A stretch of DNA of 8,732 nucleotides from a bacterium (GTDB lineage Bacteria; JAHJDO01), in the NCBI GenBank assembly GCA_030671985.1, contig DAOVHI010000056.1:1-8732 (forward strand), written 5' to 3'. Positions 1 through 7,241 of this stretch are shown piece by piece (position 1 is the first letter of the stretch; each line of letters starts with the position of its first letter). The notes below the pieces were generated by a model that was not told the origin of the DNA, made no database searches, and saw only the letters and a program-made list of their open reading frames with translations. Position numbers and translations under genes: made by a program.

Positions 1-1
1 A

Positions 2-2437
2 GTTAATGCCATAATAGGTTTCATTCAAGAGAATAAGGCAGAGAGGTCAATTCAGGCTTTAAAAAGGATGATTGTGCCTCACGCGAAGGTTTTCCGGGGT
101 GGAGAATTACTGCAGGTACACGCGAAAGAATTAGTACCCGGAGACATTATTTTCCTGGAAGAGGGCGATAGAATTCCTGCTGACGCGAGGCTTCTTGAAG
201 CAAAAAACACCAGGACGGTAGAGGCTTCTTTAACCGGCGAGTCACTTCCTGTTGACAAAGACATTAAAGTTCTGCCTGGAAAAACAGGTTTAGCTGACCG
301 TAAGAATATGGTATTGATGGGGACATTTGTTGCCGGCGGACAGGCTAAGGCTGTTGTGACAGCTACGGGCATTAAAACAGCCATTGGTAAAGTAGCTGAT
401 AGTATAGAAAATATAAAAAAAGCCAAGGGCCATTTTGCAGAGAAGACGGATATTCTGGCAAGACAAATGGGTATTATCGCGGTTGTTTGCGCGTTTATAG
501 TATTCCTGGTTGGTTTCTTTGCCAGAGGGTTTGAATTCTCTGAAATTTTTATTTTTACAATAGCTTCCCTTGTTGCCGGAATTCCGGAAGGATTGCCCGC
601 GGTACTCGTAATAGTACTTGCTATCGGCGCCCACAGGATGGCAAAAAGAAATGCTATTATTAGAACATTGCCGGCGACTGAAACCCTTGGAGTAGCAACA
701 ATTATCGCGACTGACAAGACAGGAACCCTCACTCAGAATACCATGAACGTTGAAAAAATAATTTTGCCGGGGGAAGATAAAATCACTGTTTCAGGAGAGG
801 GCTGGAAGCCTTCAGGGGATTTTTCGCGAAAAGATAATATCATTGCCCCATTAGAAAATTCTCGTTTATCAAAACTTTTACATATCTCTTGTATTTGTAA
901 TAACGCGCGGATAGTAAAAGAAGAGGGTGAAAAATATAAAATTATTGGTGACCCCACAGAGGCTGCTTTGGTTGTTCTCGCGGAAAAGGCCGGATTAAAA
1001 AAAGAAGAGTTGCTGGAAAAAGAAAAAAGAATAGACGATTTGCCATTTAATTCGGATTTGAAATATAGAGCATCGCTTTCAGTGCTTGTGGAAGAATATA
1101 AGAAGAAAGAAATTTATGTTATCGGAGCTCCGGAAGCTGTTCTCGCCCACTGCTCTTTTATGCTTGGGGAAAAAGGAGAGAAGAAGATAACACAAGAAGA
1201 GAGAGAGAAAGTTCTATCCGACATACAAGGCTTGGCAAAGAAAGCAATGAGAGTTCTTGGCTTAGCTTACAAGAGGGCTCCTGCCGGCACGGATAACCTG
1301 TCGGAAGATTTGGTCAATGATCTTGTTTTGGTCGGCGTTGTCGGCATGATCGATCCTCCCAGGCCCCAGGTCAAGGAGGCCATTGCTAAAGCTAGGAAAG
1401 CGGGCATTAGAGTTATCATGAAGACAGGAGACCATAAAGATACCGCGGTTGCTATCGCGCGTGAGATCGGGATGATCGGCGAAAAGGGAGAAGGTGAGTT
1501 TCCGGAGGCCCTTACCGAACAAGACTTGCTAAAGCTTTCAGAAGAAGAGTTTGAAGAAACGATTAAACATGTTTCTGTTTTTGCCAGGTTAACTCCTGGC
1601 ATGAAGCTAAGGATGGTTGGGGTTTTACAGAAACAAGGCCATATCGTTGCCATGACAGGAGATGGGGTTAATGATGCCCCTGCCCTTAAAAAAGCGGATA
1701 TCGGGGTTGCCATGGGTATCATTGGCACGGATGTCGCAAGAGAGGCAAGCGATATTGTGCTTGCCGATGATAATTTTGCTTCTATTGTGGACGCTATAGA
1801 AGAAGGAAGGACTGTTTTTACGAATACTAGACAGGCAAGCGCTTTTCTGATCACGACTAATTTCGCGGAAAGTATCAGTATTATCACGACGCTGCTTCTT
1901 GGCCTTCCATTGCCGTTGCTGCCTAGTCAGCTGTTATGGCTCAATTTGGTTACTGATGGGGTTACCGATGTTGCCTTAGCCGCTGAACCAAGCCATGAGG
2001 ATGTTTTAGAGGAACCTCCACGAAAGGGAAAAGAAAATATTTTATCAAAAGAAATTATTCCTTTCATTCTCATTATGGCCGGGATCATGGTTGTTCTTAC
2101 ATTAATTATTTTTAACGCCTACTTGCCGGGTGGAATAGAAAAGGCAAGAACAGGTGCATTTACGGTTATGGCATTCACTCAGTTATTTAATGTTTTAAAC
2201 ATGCGCTCACTTAAAAGATCTATTTTTAAGATAGGCCTTTTTAGCAATAAATTTATAGTCGCATCTCTTATCGCTTCCGTCTTTCTGCTGGCCATGGTAT
2301 TTTATGTCCCGTTTTTCCAAGGCATATTTCAATTTGTAGCTTTGGGTTTGTTAGAAATACTCAGTATAATCATTCTTTCGTCTTTGGTGTTATGGTCAGG
2401 TGAGTTGTACAAATATTGGAAACTACGGGTAGAATAA
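2..2437 (+). CDS. P-type cation-transporting ATPase, P2A (Ca2+-like), N-terminus off window
   Basis: This inner-membrane pump uses ATP, through an aspartyl-phosphate, to move a cation, most likely Ca2+ (possibly Mn2+). The reading frame is open from base 2, and the residues before the first ATG at 68 (NAIIGFIQENKAERSIQALK) are typical of the end of M2 and the start of the actuator domain, so that ATG is internal. About 811 residues are visible; roughly 80-110 are missing compared with the usual 900. Visible-residue landmarks are TGES at about 78, PEGLP in M4 at 195, phosphorylated Asp238 in DKTGTLT, GAPE at 375, and TGDGVND at about 552-558. By alignment to SERCA, the ion-site residues Glu196 (PEGLP), Asn620, Glu623, Asn648, Thr651 and Asp652 are kept, while SERCA Glu908 appears as Gln727. 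The Lys of the N-domain KGAPE motif is Ile here. The gene ends in TAA. The exact ion is inferred. Confidence 0.93.
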   Translation, partial: VNAIIGFIQENKAERSIQALKRMIVPHAKVFRGGELLQVHAKELVPGDIIFLEEGDRIPADARLLEAKNTRTVEASLTGESLPVDKDIKVLPGKTGLADRKNMVLMGTFVAGGQAKAVVTATGIKTAIGKVADSIENIKKAKGHFAEKTDILARQMGIIAVVCAFIVFLVGFFARGFEFSEIFIFTIASLVAGIPEGLPAVLVIVLAIGAHRMAKRNAIIRTLPATETLGVATIIATDKTGTLTQNTMNVEKIILPGEDKITVSGEGWKPSGDFSRKDNIIAPLENSRLSKLLHISCICNNARIVKEEGEKYKIIGDPTEAALVVLAEKAGLKKEELLEKEKRIDDLPFNSDLKYRASLSVLVEEYKKKEIYVIGAPEAVLAHCSFMLGEKGEKKITQEEREKVLSDIQGLAKKAMRVLGLAYKRAPAGTDNLSEDLVNDLVLVGVVGMIDPPRPQVKEAIAKARKAGIRVIMKTGDHKDTAVAIAREIGMIGEKGEGEFPEALTEQDLLKLSEEEFEETIKHVSVFARLTPGMKLRMVGVLQKQGHIVAMTGDGVNDAPALKKADIGVAMGIIGTDVAREASDIVLADDNFASIVDAIEEGRTVFTNTRQASAFLITTNFAESISIITTLLLGLPLPLLPSQLLWLNLVTDGVTDVALAAEPSHEDVLEEPPRKGKENILSKEIIPFILIMAGIMVVLTLIIFNAYLPGGIEKARTGAFTVMAFTQLFNVLNMRSLKRSIFKIGLFSNKFIVASLIASVFLLAMVFYVPFFQGIFQFVALGLLEILSIIILSSLVLWSGELYKYWKLRVE

Positions 2438-2441
2438 GGAG

Positions 2442-2504
2442 AATGCTTCAATGGAAGCAGGTCACATTTGTTCATAATTGGAGACCTCTTTAGAGTGAAG
2501 CACT
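2442..2504 (+). promoter_or_regulatory. Possible alternative-hairpin leader between pump gene and rnk-like gene
   Basis: The 109-base spacer holds one GCTTC (2445-2449) that can pair with either of two GAAGC copies. The near one (2454-2458) gives a 5-bp hairpin with a four-base loop. The far one, as TGCTTCA 2444-2450 with TGAAGCA 2496-2502, gives a 7-bp long-range stem that encloses AGGTC (2459-2463) paired with GACCT (2483-2487). These folds exclude each other. A Shine-Dalgarno-like AAGGAG (2437-2442) precedes an 8-codon frame at 2451-2477. A switch or attenuator is an inference only; no known riboswitch class was recognised and no T-tract follows. Confidence 0.25.
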
Positions 2505-2546
2505 TAAAGAGAACTGAACGTAAATGAAAAAAAAGGGGGCTGATTC

Positions 2547-2963
2547 ATGGCAAAAAAGAAAATTTATATTACTGATTCAGATATAAGGCGACTCAGAGAG
2601 CTAATAAAAGTTGCCAGAGAGTTTGGGAAGGAAGACGAGATATACTTAAGAGACTTAGAAGAAGAGTTAAATCGGGGTAAAGTGGTCGAATCAAAGGTTA
2701 TTCCTGGAAATGTGATTACAATGAATTCAAAGATTAGAATTAAGAATTTGGATACTAATGAAGAGGTGATTTTTCGGTTGGTTTTTCCTGAAAACACCGA
2801 TTCCAGCCAAGATAAAATTTCAGTTTTAGCGCCAATTGGTACCGCGGCAATTGGGTATAAAGTTGGAGATATTATTGAGTGGAAAGTGCCTGTAGGGTTA
2901 GCAAAGCTACAAATTGAAGAAATTTTATATCAGCCTGAAGCTGCTAGAGATTATCATTTGTAG
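2547..2963 (+). CDS. rnk: Rnk/GreA-family RNA polymerase secondary-channel factor
   Basis: This cytoplasmic protein of 138 residues matches the Rnk (regulator of nucleoside diphosphate kinase) branch of the GreA/GreB superfamily, which binds the secondary channel of RNA polymerase. Residues 1-45 form a short, charged, probably coiled-coil N-terminal arm, much shorter than in GreA. Residues 50-138 form the FKBP-like C-terminal domain, with the signature APIGTAAIGYKVGD at about 95-108 and the family-typical ending ILYQPEAARDYHL. The start at 2547 has AAAGGGGG (2532-2539) seven bases upstream; the stop is TAG. The gene lies 109 bases after the pump gene and 254 before the permease, so co-transcription with either is possible but not shown. 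The family call is firm; rnk itself rather than a generic Gre-like factor is less certain. Confidence 0.82.
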   Translation: MAKKKIYITDSDIRRLRELIKVAREFGKEDEIYLRDLEEELNRGKVVESKVIPGNVITMNSKIRIKNLDTNEEVIFRLVFPENTDSSQDKISVLAPIGTAAIGYKVGDIIEWKVPVGLAKLQIEEILYQPEAARDYHL

Positions 2964-3217
2964 AAAATCCTAAACGGTTAATATAAAGAAAAGTTCTTCT
3001 AGCAAGCTGCTTCAGTCGTTGTGGCGAGTATGGGTATAGGGCTAAAAGATATTAAAGAAAAGTGAAGTTCGCATAATATAGGCCTGTAATATAAATTATT
3101 TTTTCTACAGTTTTTACTGTGACATAGCATGAATTGATGTGTTGTGGCGCCAATTAATAAGCTGTAAAACAAAAATATAAAGCAAGATTATTTCTTTGTT
3201 TGTGCCGAGGCTATTTA
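2964..3217. other. Spacer without a recognisable gene
   Basis: These 254 bases carry no convincing gene. A 12-codon frame at about 3029-3064 (MGIGLKDIKEK) has no Shine-Dalgarno. AT-rich sequence at about 3071-3110 ends in a small hairpin, ACAGT (3107-3111) with ACTGT (3116-3120) around four Ts, which could be an operator half-site pair. No -35/-10 pair close to consensus was found, though a promoter for the permease is expected here. Confidence 0.4.
3207..3210 (+). promoter_or_regulatory. Ribosome binding site fixing the permease start
   Basis: GAGG sits seven bases before ATG 3218. An in-frame TTG at 3200 lies upstream of this GAGG and has no Shine-Dalgarno of its own, and the extra residues (CRGYL) do not resemble a permease N-terminus. 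The ATG at 3218 is therefore preferred. Confidence 0.6.
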
Positions 3218-5047
3218 ATGAAATTAAAAAAAGAACTTACTCTTTTAGATGTGTTTTGCATTGCGACGGGCGCAATGATTAGTTCGGGGCTTTTTATACT
3301 TCCTGGACTAGCTCATGCTCAAGCGGGGCCAGCGGTTGTATTCTCTTATTTTCTTGCAGGGCTTCTGGCGTTAATGGGCATGCTATCGCAGGCTGAACTG
3401 GTTTCTGCAATGCCGAAAACAGGTGGAACGTATTTTTATGTAACGCGCAGTATGGGGCCTGCCGCAGGAACAATAGATGGATTAATTACATGGTTTTCTT
3501 TATCTTTAAAAACTGCGTTTGCGTTAGTCGGTATGGCAGCTTTTACGAGAATGTTTATTGCTGTTGAGATACACATAATTGCAGTAATCCTCTGTTCTGT
3601 TTTTGTTCTAATTAATATTATAGGAATAAAAGAAGTAGGAAGGGTGCAGCGTTTTTTAGTATTCGGACTTTTATTTATCTTGGGTTTTTATATTGTTCGT
3701 GGGGTGCCTGTTGTAAATGTAGATAATTTTAAGCCATTCTTTTCAAAAGGAATTGCCTCAGTCTTCTCGACGGCAGGATTTGTTTTTATTTCTTTCGGGG
3801 GCTTATTGAAGGTAGCAAGCGTTGCTGAAGAAGTTAGAAATCCTGAACGTACGATACCGGTTGGAATGATTTTATCGCTTTTTGTCGTGACAGTATTTTA
3901 TACGCTTGTTGTATTTGTAACCTCAGGCGTGCTTGGCGCAACAGAACTAGATCATTCGTTGACTCCTATTTCTGACGGAGCACGCGTTTTTTTAGGAAAA
4001 AATGGAGGTATTTTGCTGAATATAGCTGCTATATTGGCGTTTGTGTCAACAGCGAACGCAGGCATTATGGCTGCATCTCGTTATCCAACAGCTTTGGCTA
4101 ATGATGGTTTATTGCCTGAGTTCTTTGGAAAGATTAATAATCGTTTCAAAACACCTCATATCGCTATTATTTTTACAGGGATTAGCATCGGGATAGCTTT
4201 ATTCTTTGATTTATCTACCCTTGTAAAAATGGCATCTACTGTCCTAATTTGCACTTTTTTATTTTCTTGCCTAGCTGTTATTATTATGCGGGAAAGCAGG
4301 GTGCAGAATTATCACCCAATATTTAAATCTCCGATGTATCCTTGGGTACAAATTCTTGGGATTATTGGCTGTGGATTGCTAATATTTGAGATGGGAAAAG
4401 AATCTTTAATAGCTTTCGGCGTATTTATTCTAGGGGGTCTTTTTATTTATTGGTTTTATGGGAGGATTCGAGTTACACGGGAGTATGCACTGTTACATCT
4501 TATTGAGAGAATTACAGCAAAAGAACTTACCACTTATACACTGGAAACAGAGTTAAAAGAAATTATCCGGGAGAGGGATGATATTACGAAAGATAGATTT
4601 GATGATATTATTGAGAAATGTGTTGTCCTTGATATAGGCGAAGAAATGGAGCTTGTTGATTTCTTCAAATCAGTGTCTGATGCTCTCTCTAAAAGAGTAA
4701 AAGTTAAAACTTCTAACCTCTTCCAGCTAATTTCTGAAAGGGAAAGGGCAACGAGTACAGTGATAGCTCCCGGCATTGCAATACCGCATATTATTATTGA
4801 TGGTAAAGAATTGTTTGACGTGGTTTTGGTGAGATGTAAAAAGGGGATCAAATTTTCAGAATCTGCCTCAAAAGTCCATTCGGTATTTGTTCTAATTGGA
4901 TCAAAAGATGAAAGAAATTTCCATCTTCGCGCTTTGTCAGCAATTGCGCAGGTATCACAAGATTCTAATTTTATGAAGAAATGGATGTCTGCTAAGAACG
5001 AGAAGGCATTAAAAGATGTTGTGTTGTTGGGAAAAAGAATGCGATAA
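3218..5047 (+). CDS. APC-family amino-acid permease with C-terminal PTS EIIA (type 2) domain
   Basis: This 609-residue inner-membrane protein joins two modules. Residues 1 to about 425 are an APC-superfamily (amino acid-polyamine-organocation) transporter with around twelve hydrophobic segments. The TM1 signature GAMISSGLF, containing the unwound substrate-binding turn, and the PKTGGTYFYV loop after TM2 are both clear. A charged linker (about 425-465) rich in Glu, Lys and Arg leads to a cytoplasmic domain of about 145 residues that matches fructose/mannitol-type EIIA. Its GIAIPHII motif places the phospho-accepting histidine at residue 524. In PTS systems this histidine takes phosphate from HPr; here it may regulate uptake rather than phosphorylate a sugar. 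No EI, HPr, EIIB or EIIC gene is in the window. The substrate is unknown, but amino acids or a similar organocation are likely. The next gene, a Usp, starts 24 bases after the TAA stop, which suggests one transcript. Confidence 0.88.
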   Translation: MKLKKELTLLDVFCIATGAMISSGLFILPGLAHAQAGPAVVFSYFLAGLLALMGMLSQAELVSAMPKTGGTYFYVTRSMGPAAGTIDGLITWFSLSLKTAFALVGMAAFTRMFIAVEIHIIAVILCSVFVLINIIGIKEVGRVQRFLVFGLLFILGFYIVRGVPVVNVDNFKPFFSKGIASVFSTAGFVFISFGGLLKVASVAEEVRNPERTIPVGMILSLFVVTVFYTLVVFVTSGVLGATELDHSLTPISDGARVFLGKNGGILLNIAAILAFVSTANAGIMAASRYPTALANDGLLPEFFGKINNRFKTPHIAIIFTGISIGIALFFDLSTLVKMASTVLICTFLFSCLAVIIMRESRVQNYHPIFKSPMYPWVQILGIIGCGLLIFEMGKESLIAFGVFILGGLFIYWFYGRIRVTREYALLHLIERITAKELTTYTLETELKEIIRERDDITKDRFDDIIEKCVVLDIGEEMELVDFFKSVSDALSKRVKVKTSNLFQLISERERATSTVIAPGIAIPHIIIDGKELFDVVLVRCKKGIKFSESASKVHSVFVLIGSKDERNFHLRALSAIAQVSQDSNFMKKWMSAKNEKALKDVVLLGKRMR

Positions 5048-5071
5048 GGAATACAAGAGAGAGGAGTGACT

Positions 5072-5975
5072 ATGAAACGGTTTAAAAATATTCTTTTAGT
5101 TTCAGATTTAAATCCTAAAGGGCGAAGCGCTTTGGGAGCGGGCTGTAACTTTAGCAAATAGGAATCAGGCGAATTTGACAATTGTCGATTTTATTAATGA
5201 TCTGCCTAAGTCTTTAAAGAAAATACAAACTGATATTCTTAAAGTAAAACAGCGGCAAATGGAAGAAGTAATTGCTCCTATCCGGGGGAAAGTCAGTAAT
5301 GTTTCTTGTCAGATTCTACAAGGCCGTCCTTTTGTGAAAATTATCCGTAAAGTGGTGCGGGATAAGCATGATTTGGTTATTATCCCGGCAGAAGGAAGAA
5401 CGCGCTTTAAGGAGCGCATCTTCGGTAGTACATCTATGCATCTCATGCGTAAATGCCCATGCCCTGTGTGGGTTGTTAAGCCTACTAGACGAAAGAAATA
5501 TTTTCATATTCTTGCTGCTGTTGATTTCAGCGAAATGAGAAGCTTCAAAAATTCCCTCAATACCAAAATTATGGATTTGGCATCATCTTTGGCAAAAAGG
5601 GATCGAAGTGATTTGCATATAATTTATGCTTGGCATGTATATGGAGAGGCTTTAATAGAGGGCGTTTCGCACGAAGAAATGCGAAAATTTGACAATGAAG
5701 CCCGGAACGAATACAAGAAAGAAATGAACCTGTTTCTTGCTAACTATAAATTAAATAAATCTTCTACTACAATACATATTAACAAAGGATCAGCGACTAA
5801 AGTCATTCCAGCTGCGATGAAAAATAATCATATTGATTTAATTGTTATGGGGACCGTTGGTCGAACCGGGCTGGCAGGCGTTTTTATTGGCAATACAGCA
5901 GAGGAAGTATTACAACAGGTAGACTGTTCGGTTTTGACTGTTAAGCCTGACGGGTTTGTTTCACCGGTTAAATAA
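5072..5975 (+). pseudogene. Tandem universal stress protein (UspA family), interrupted by a one-base frameshift
   Basis: Removing one base restores a 300-residue protein with two Usp domains, the UspE-like arrangement of cytoplasmic nucleotide-binding stress proteins. The start ATG 5072 has GAGGAG five bases upstream and gives the classic N-terminus MKRFKNILLVSDLNPKGRSAL. The frame then hits TAG at 5159-5161. One extra G in GGG 5134-5136 explains it: without it the text reads through ERAVTLANRNQANLTIVDF into the long open frame ending at 5975 (TAA). Domain 1 (to about 145) has a G-9x-G-S/T-like ATP motif, GRTRFKERIFGST. Domain 2 starts at KKYFHILAAVDFSE and has a full G-2x-G-9x-G motif, GTVGRTGLAGVFIGNT. 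The gene lies 24 bases after the permease, and APC-Usp pairing is familiar. It may be a real pseudogene or a sequencing error; the rest of the frame shows no decay. Confidence 0.85.
5134..5136 (+). other. Frameshift site in usp (one surplus G in GGG)
   Basis: Codons before this run are in the frame of ATG 5072 and codons after it are in the frame of 5175-5975. The two frames overlap openly only between 5112 and 5161, so the shift must lie there. The Usp alignment places it at this G run. No stop codon or known slippery site sits at the shift point. Confidence 0.75.
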
Positions 5976-6015
5976 GGGAGTCAGTAGTTGATGAACTTAT
6001 GGATGTAGAGAGTGC

Positions 6016-6037
6016 TGTTAGTCACGATCGGCTAACA
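6016..6037. repeat. Inverted repeat in the usp-pckG spacer
   Basis: TGTTAG (6016-6021) pairs perfectly with CTAACA (6032-6037) around a 10-base loop. No T-tract follows, so an operator or mRNA hairpin is more likely than a terminator. Confidence 0.35.
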
Positions 6038-6141
6038 AAACATGCTTCAATAGGGGCTAAAACAGTATAACAGTAGAAACCATTCGTCTGTTGCCTGCTC
6101 AGTTCTTAATTATTAATTGAATATCAGAGGAGAATGACGCA

Positions 6142-6201
6142 ATGTCTTACTCTGAAATAAAAACCATTGTAATAAAGGAGGATTCACATGTCAGACAATA
6201 A
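6142..6201 (+). CDS. Possible 19-residue leader peptide overlapping the pckG start
   Basis: ATG 6142 is preceded by AGAGGAG (6126-6132) with nine bases of spacing and encodes MSYSEIKTIVIKEDSHVRQ before TAA. It runs across the pckG Shine-Dalgarno and start in another frame, so its translation could couple to or interfere with pckG. It has no recognised homology and is short enough to be chance. Confidence 0.2.
   Translation: MSYSEIKTIVIKEDSHVRQ
6175..6181 (+). promoter_or_regulatory. Strong Shine-Dalgarno of pckG
   Basis: AAGGAGG, a full match to the 16S rRNA anti-Shine-Dalgarno core, lies six bases before ATG 6188. This fixes the start and indicates efficient translation. Confidence 0.8.
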
Positions 6202-6343
6202 TTATTTAGATATAATTCTTGCCAAATGCGACGAAGCCAGCAAGGCCAAGTTCGCGGTGGTCAAGAACGAAGAGATCTTAAGTACGATCGCCAACCGTAT
6301 TGAGCTCTGCAACCCGAAAGACCTTTTTATTCATACCGGCAGC

Positions 6344-6350
6344 GCTGGAA
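6344..6350 (+). other. Frameshift site in pckG (one surplus base, probably G at 6347-6348)
   Basis: Reading from ATG 6188 gives TGSA up to 6346, then nonsense to TGA 6389-6391. Skipping one G gives TGSA-EDRAYVRK, the expected family sequence. The shift has the same direction as the usp lesion. Confidence 0.75.
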
Positions 6351-7238
6351 GATCGCGCCTATGTCAGAAAGATGGCTTTAGAAACGAGTGAAGAGCAGGA
6401 ATTGGCAATGAAGGGGCATACCATTCATTTTGATCCGCCAGCAGAACAGGGCCGGGTTGTTAAGCAGACTTACGCTATTGAAGATGAAGGTGTCTATGTC
6501 AGCTCCATGGCTAATGCTTTGCCTCGCGCGGAAGCTGATGATCTGATCCAAAATAACATGAAGAATATCATGGATGGAAAAACCATGATCATTGGTTTTT
6601 ATGTTCGTGGACCGAAAGGTGCACCAACGTCCTATGCCTCATTGACTATTTCCGATACATGGTATCTTGCGCACCAGCAGGATAATCTTTATCGTTGTAA
6701 TGTGGCTGATTTCCAAGCTCAGGTTGAGTTGATTGGCTTGTTTTTCACCAATACACATGGCAAAGGTTCTTTGAATACTAAAGAAGCCTATATTATGACA
6801 GATGGAAAAAAGAAGGAAACATGGGCCTGGAACGTTTCCTATCTTGGTAATTGTGCTTTGATCAAAAAGGGCCATCATCGCTTAGCGAATGATGACGCCA
6901 TCTACAGCCACCGCGGCAACAGGTTGTCCGAGCATATGTTTATTACCGGAATTAAGATGAAAGACGGTTCTATCGTATGGATCGATGGAGCAGCTCCAAG
7001 CGGATGTGGAAAGACTACGACGGCTATGGCCGGTGACACGTTTGTCGGCGATGATCTTGCCCAAGTATGGATCGCTGAGGACGGTACGATCAGATCGATT
7101 AATCCGGAGTTTGGTATTTTTGGTATTGTTAGAAATGTTAATATTGAAGGTGATCCTCTTTTGATGGAGCGTCTGCGCAATCCGGAATCTGAGGTTATCT
7201 GGACGAATGTCCTTATTGATGATAAAGGTGTTCCGCAT

Positions 7239-7241
7239 TGA
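7239..7241 (+). other. In-frame TGA at a conserved tryptophan position of pckG
   Basis: The text reads VPH-stop-EGNGEE. In GTP-type PEPCKs this position is the Trp of a Trp-Glu-Gly motif (GVYWEG in the human enzyme, recalled from memory). Reading continues in the same frame with family-typical sequence to 8102. About 21 other Trp codons in the window are all TGG. Confidence 0.8.

Noticed and set aside
79-732. Long minus-strand open frame opposite the pump gene
   Set aside because: It is antisense to strongly conserved P-type ATPase motifs, has no family resemblance, and has no Shine-Dalgarno. The same applies to minus-strand frames at 1267-1887, 4534-5181, 6882-7343 and 6902-7324.
3029-3064. 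Tiny frame MGIGLKDIKEK before the permease
   Set aside because: It has no ribosome binding site, is only 11 residues long, and has no homology I can name.
5112-5161. Programmed +1 frameshifting in usp
   Set aside because: No stop codon or prfB-like CTT-TGA slip site lies at the shift point. Usp proteins are not known to use frameshifting, and a single extra G explains it.
5999-6070. 23-residue open frame (MDVESAVSHDRLTKHA...) after usp
   Set aside because: It has no Shine-Dalgarno at suitable spacing and no recognised family. It overlaps an inverted repeat, so it is most likely chance.
6091-6119. Promoter TTGCCT-N17-TAATTG before pckG
   Set aside because: The -10 match is poor and the -35 only moderate. 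A pckG promoter is expected in this spacer, but I cannot place it reliably.
6335-6391. Programmed frameshifting in pckG
   Set aside because: There is no slippery heptamer or adjacent stop at the shift, and the family is translated conventionally.
7239-7241. Selenocysteine insertion at the TGA
   Set aside because: The position is Trp, not Cys, in the family, and no convincing SECIS-like hairpin lies in the 40 bases downstream.
7239-7241. Genome-wide TGA=Trp genetic code
   Set aside because: About 21 other Trp codons in the window are TGG and only one site is TGA; the idea is kept only as something to test.
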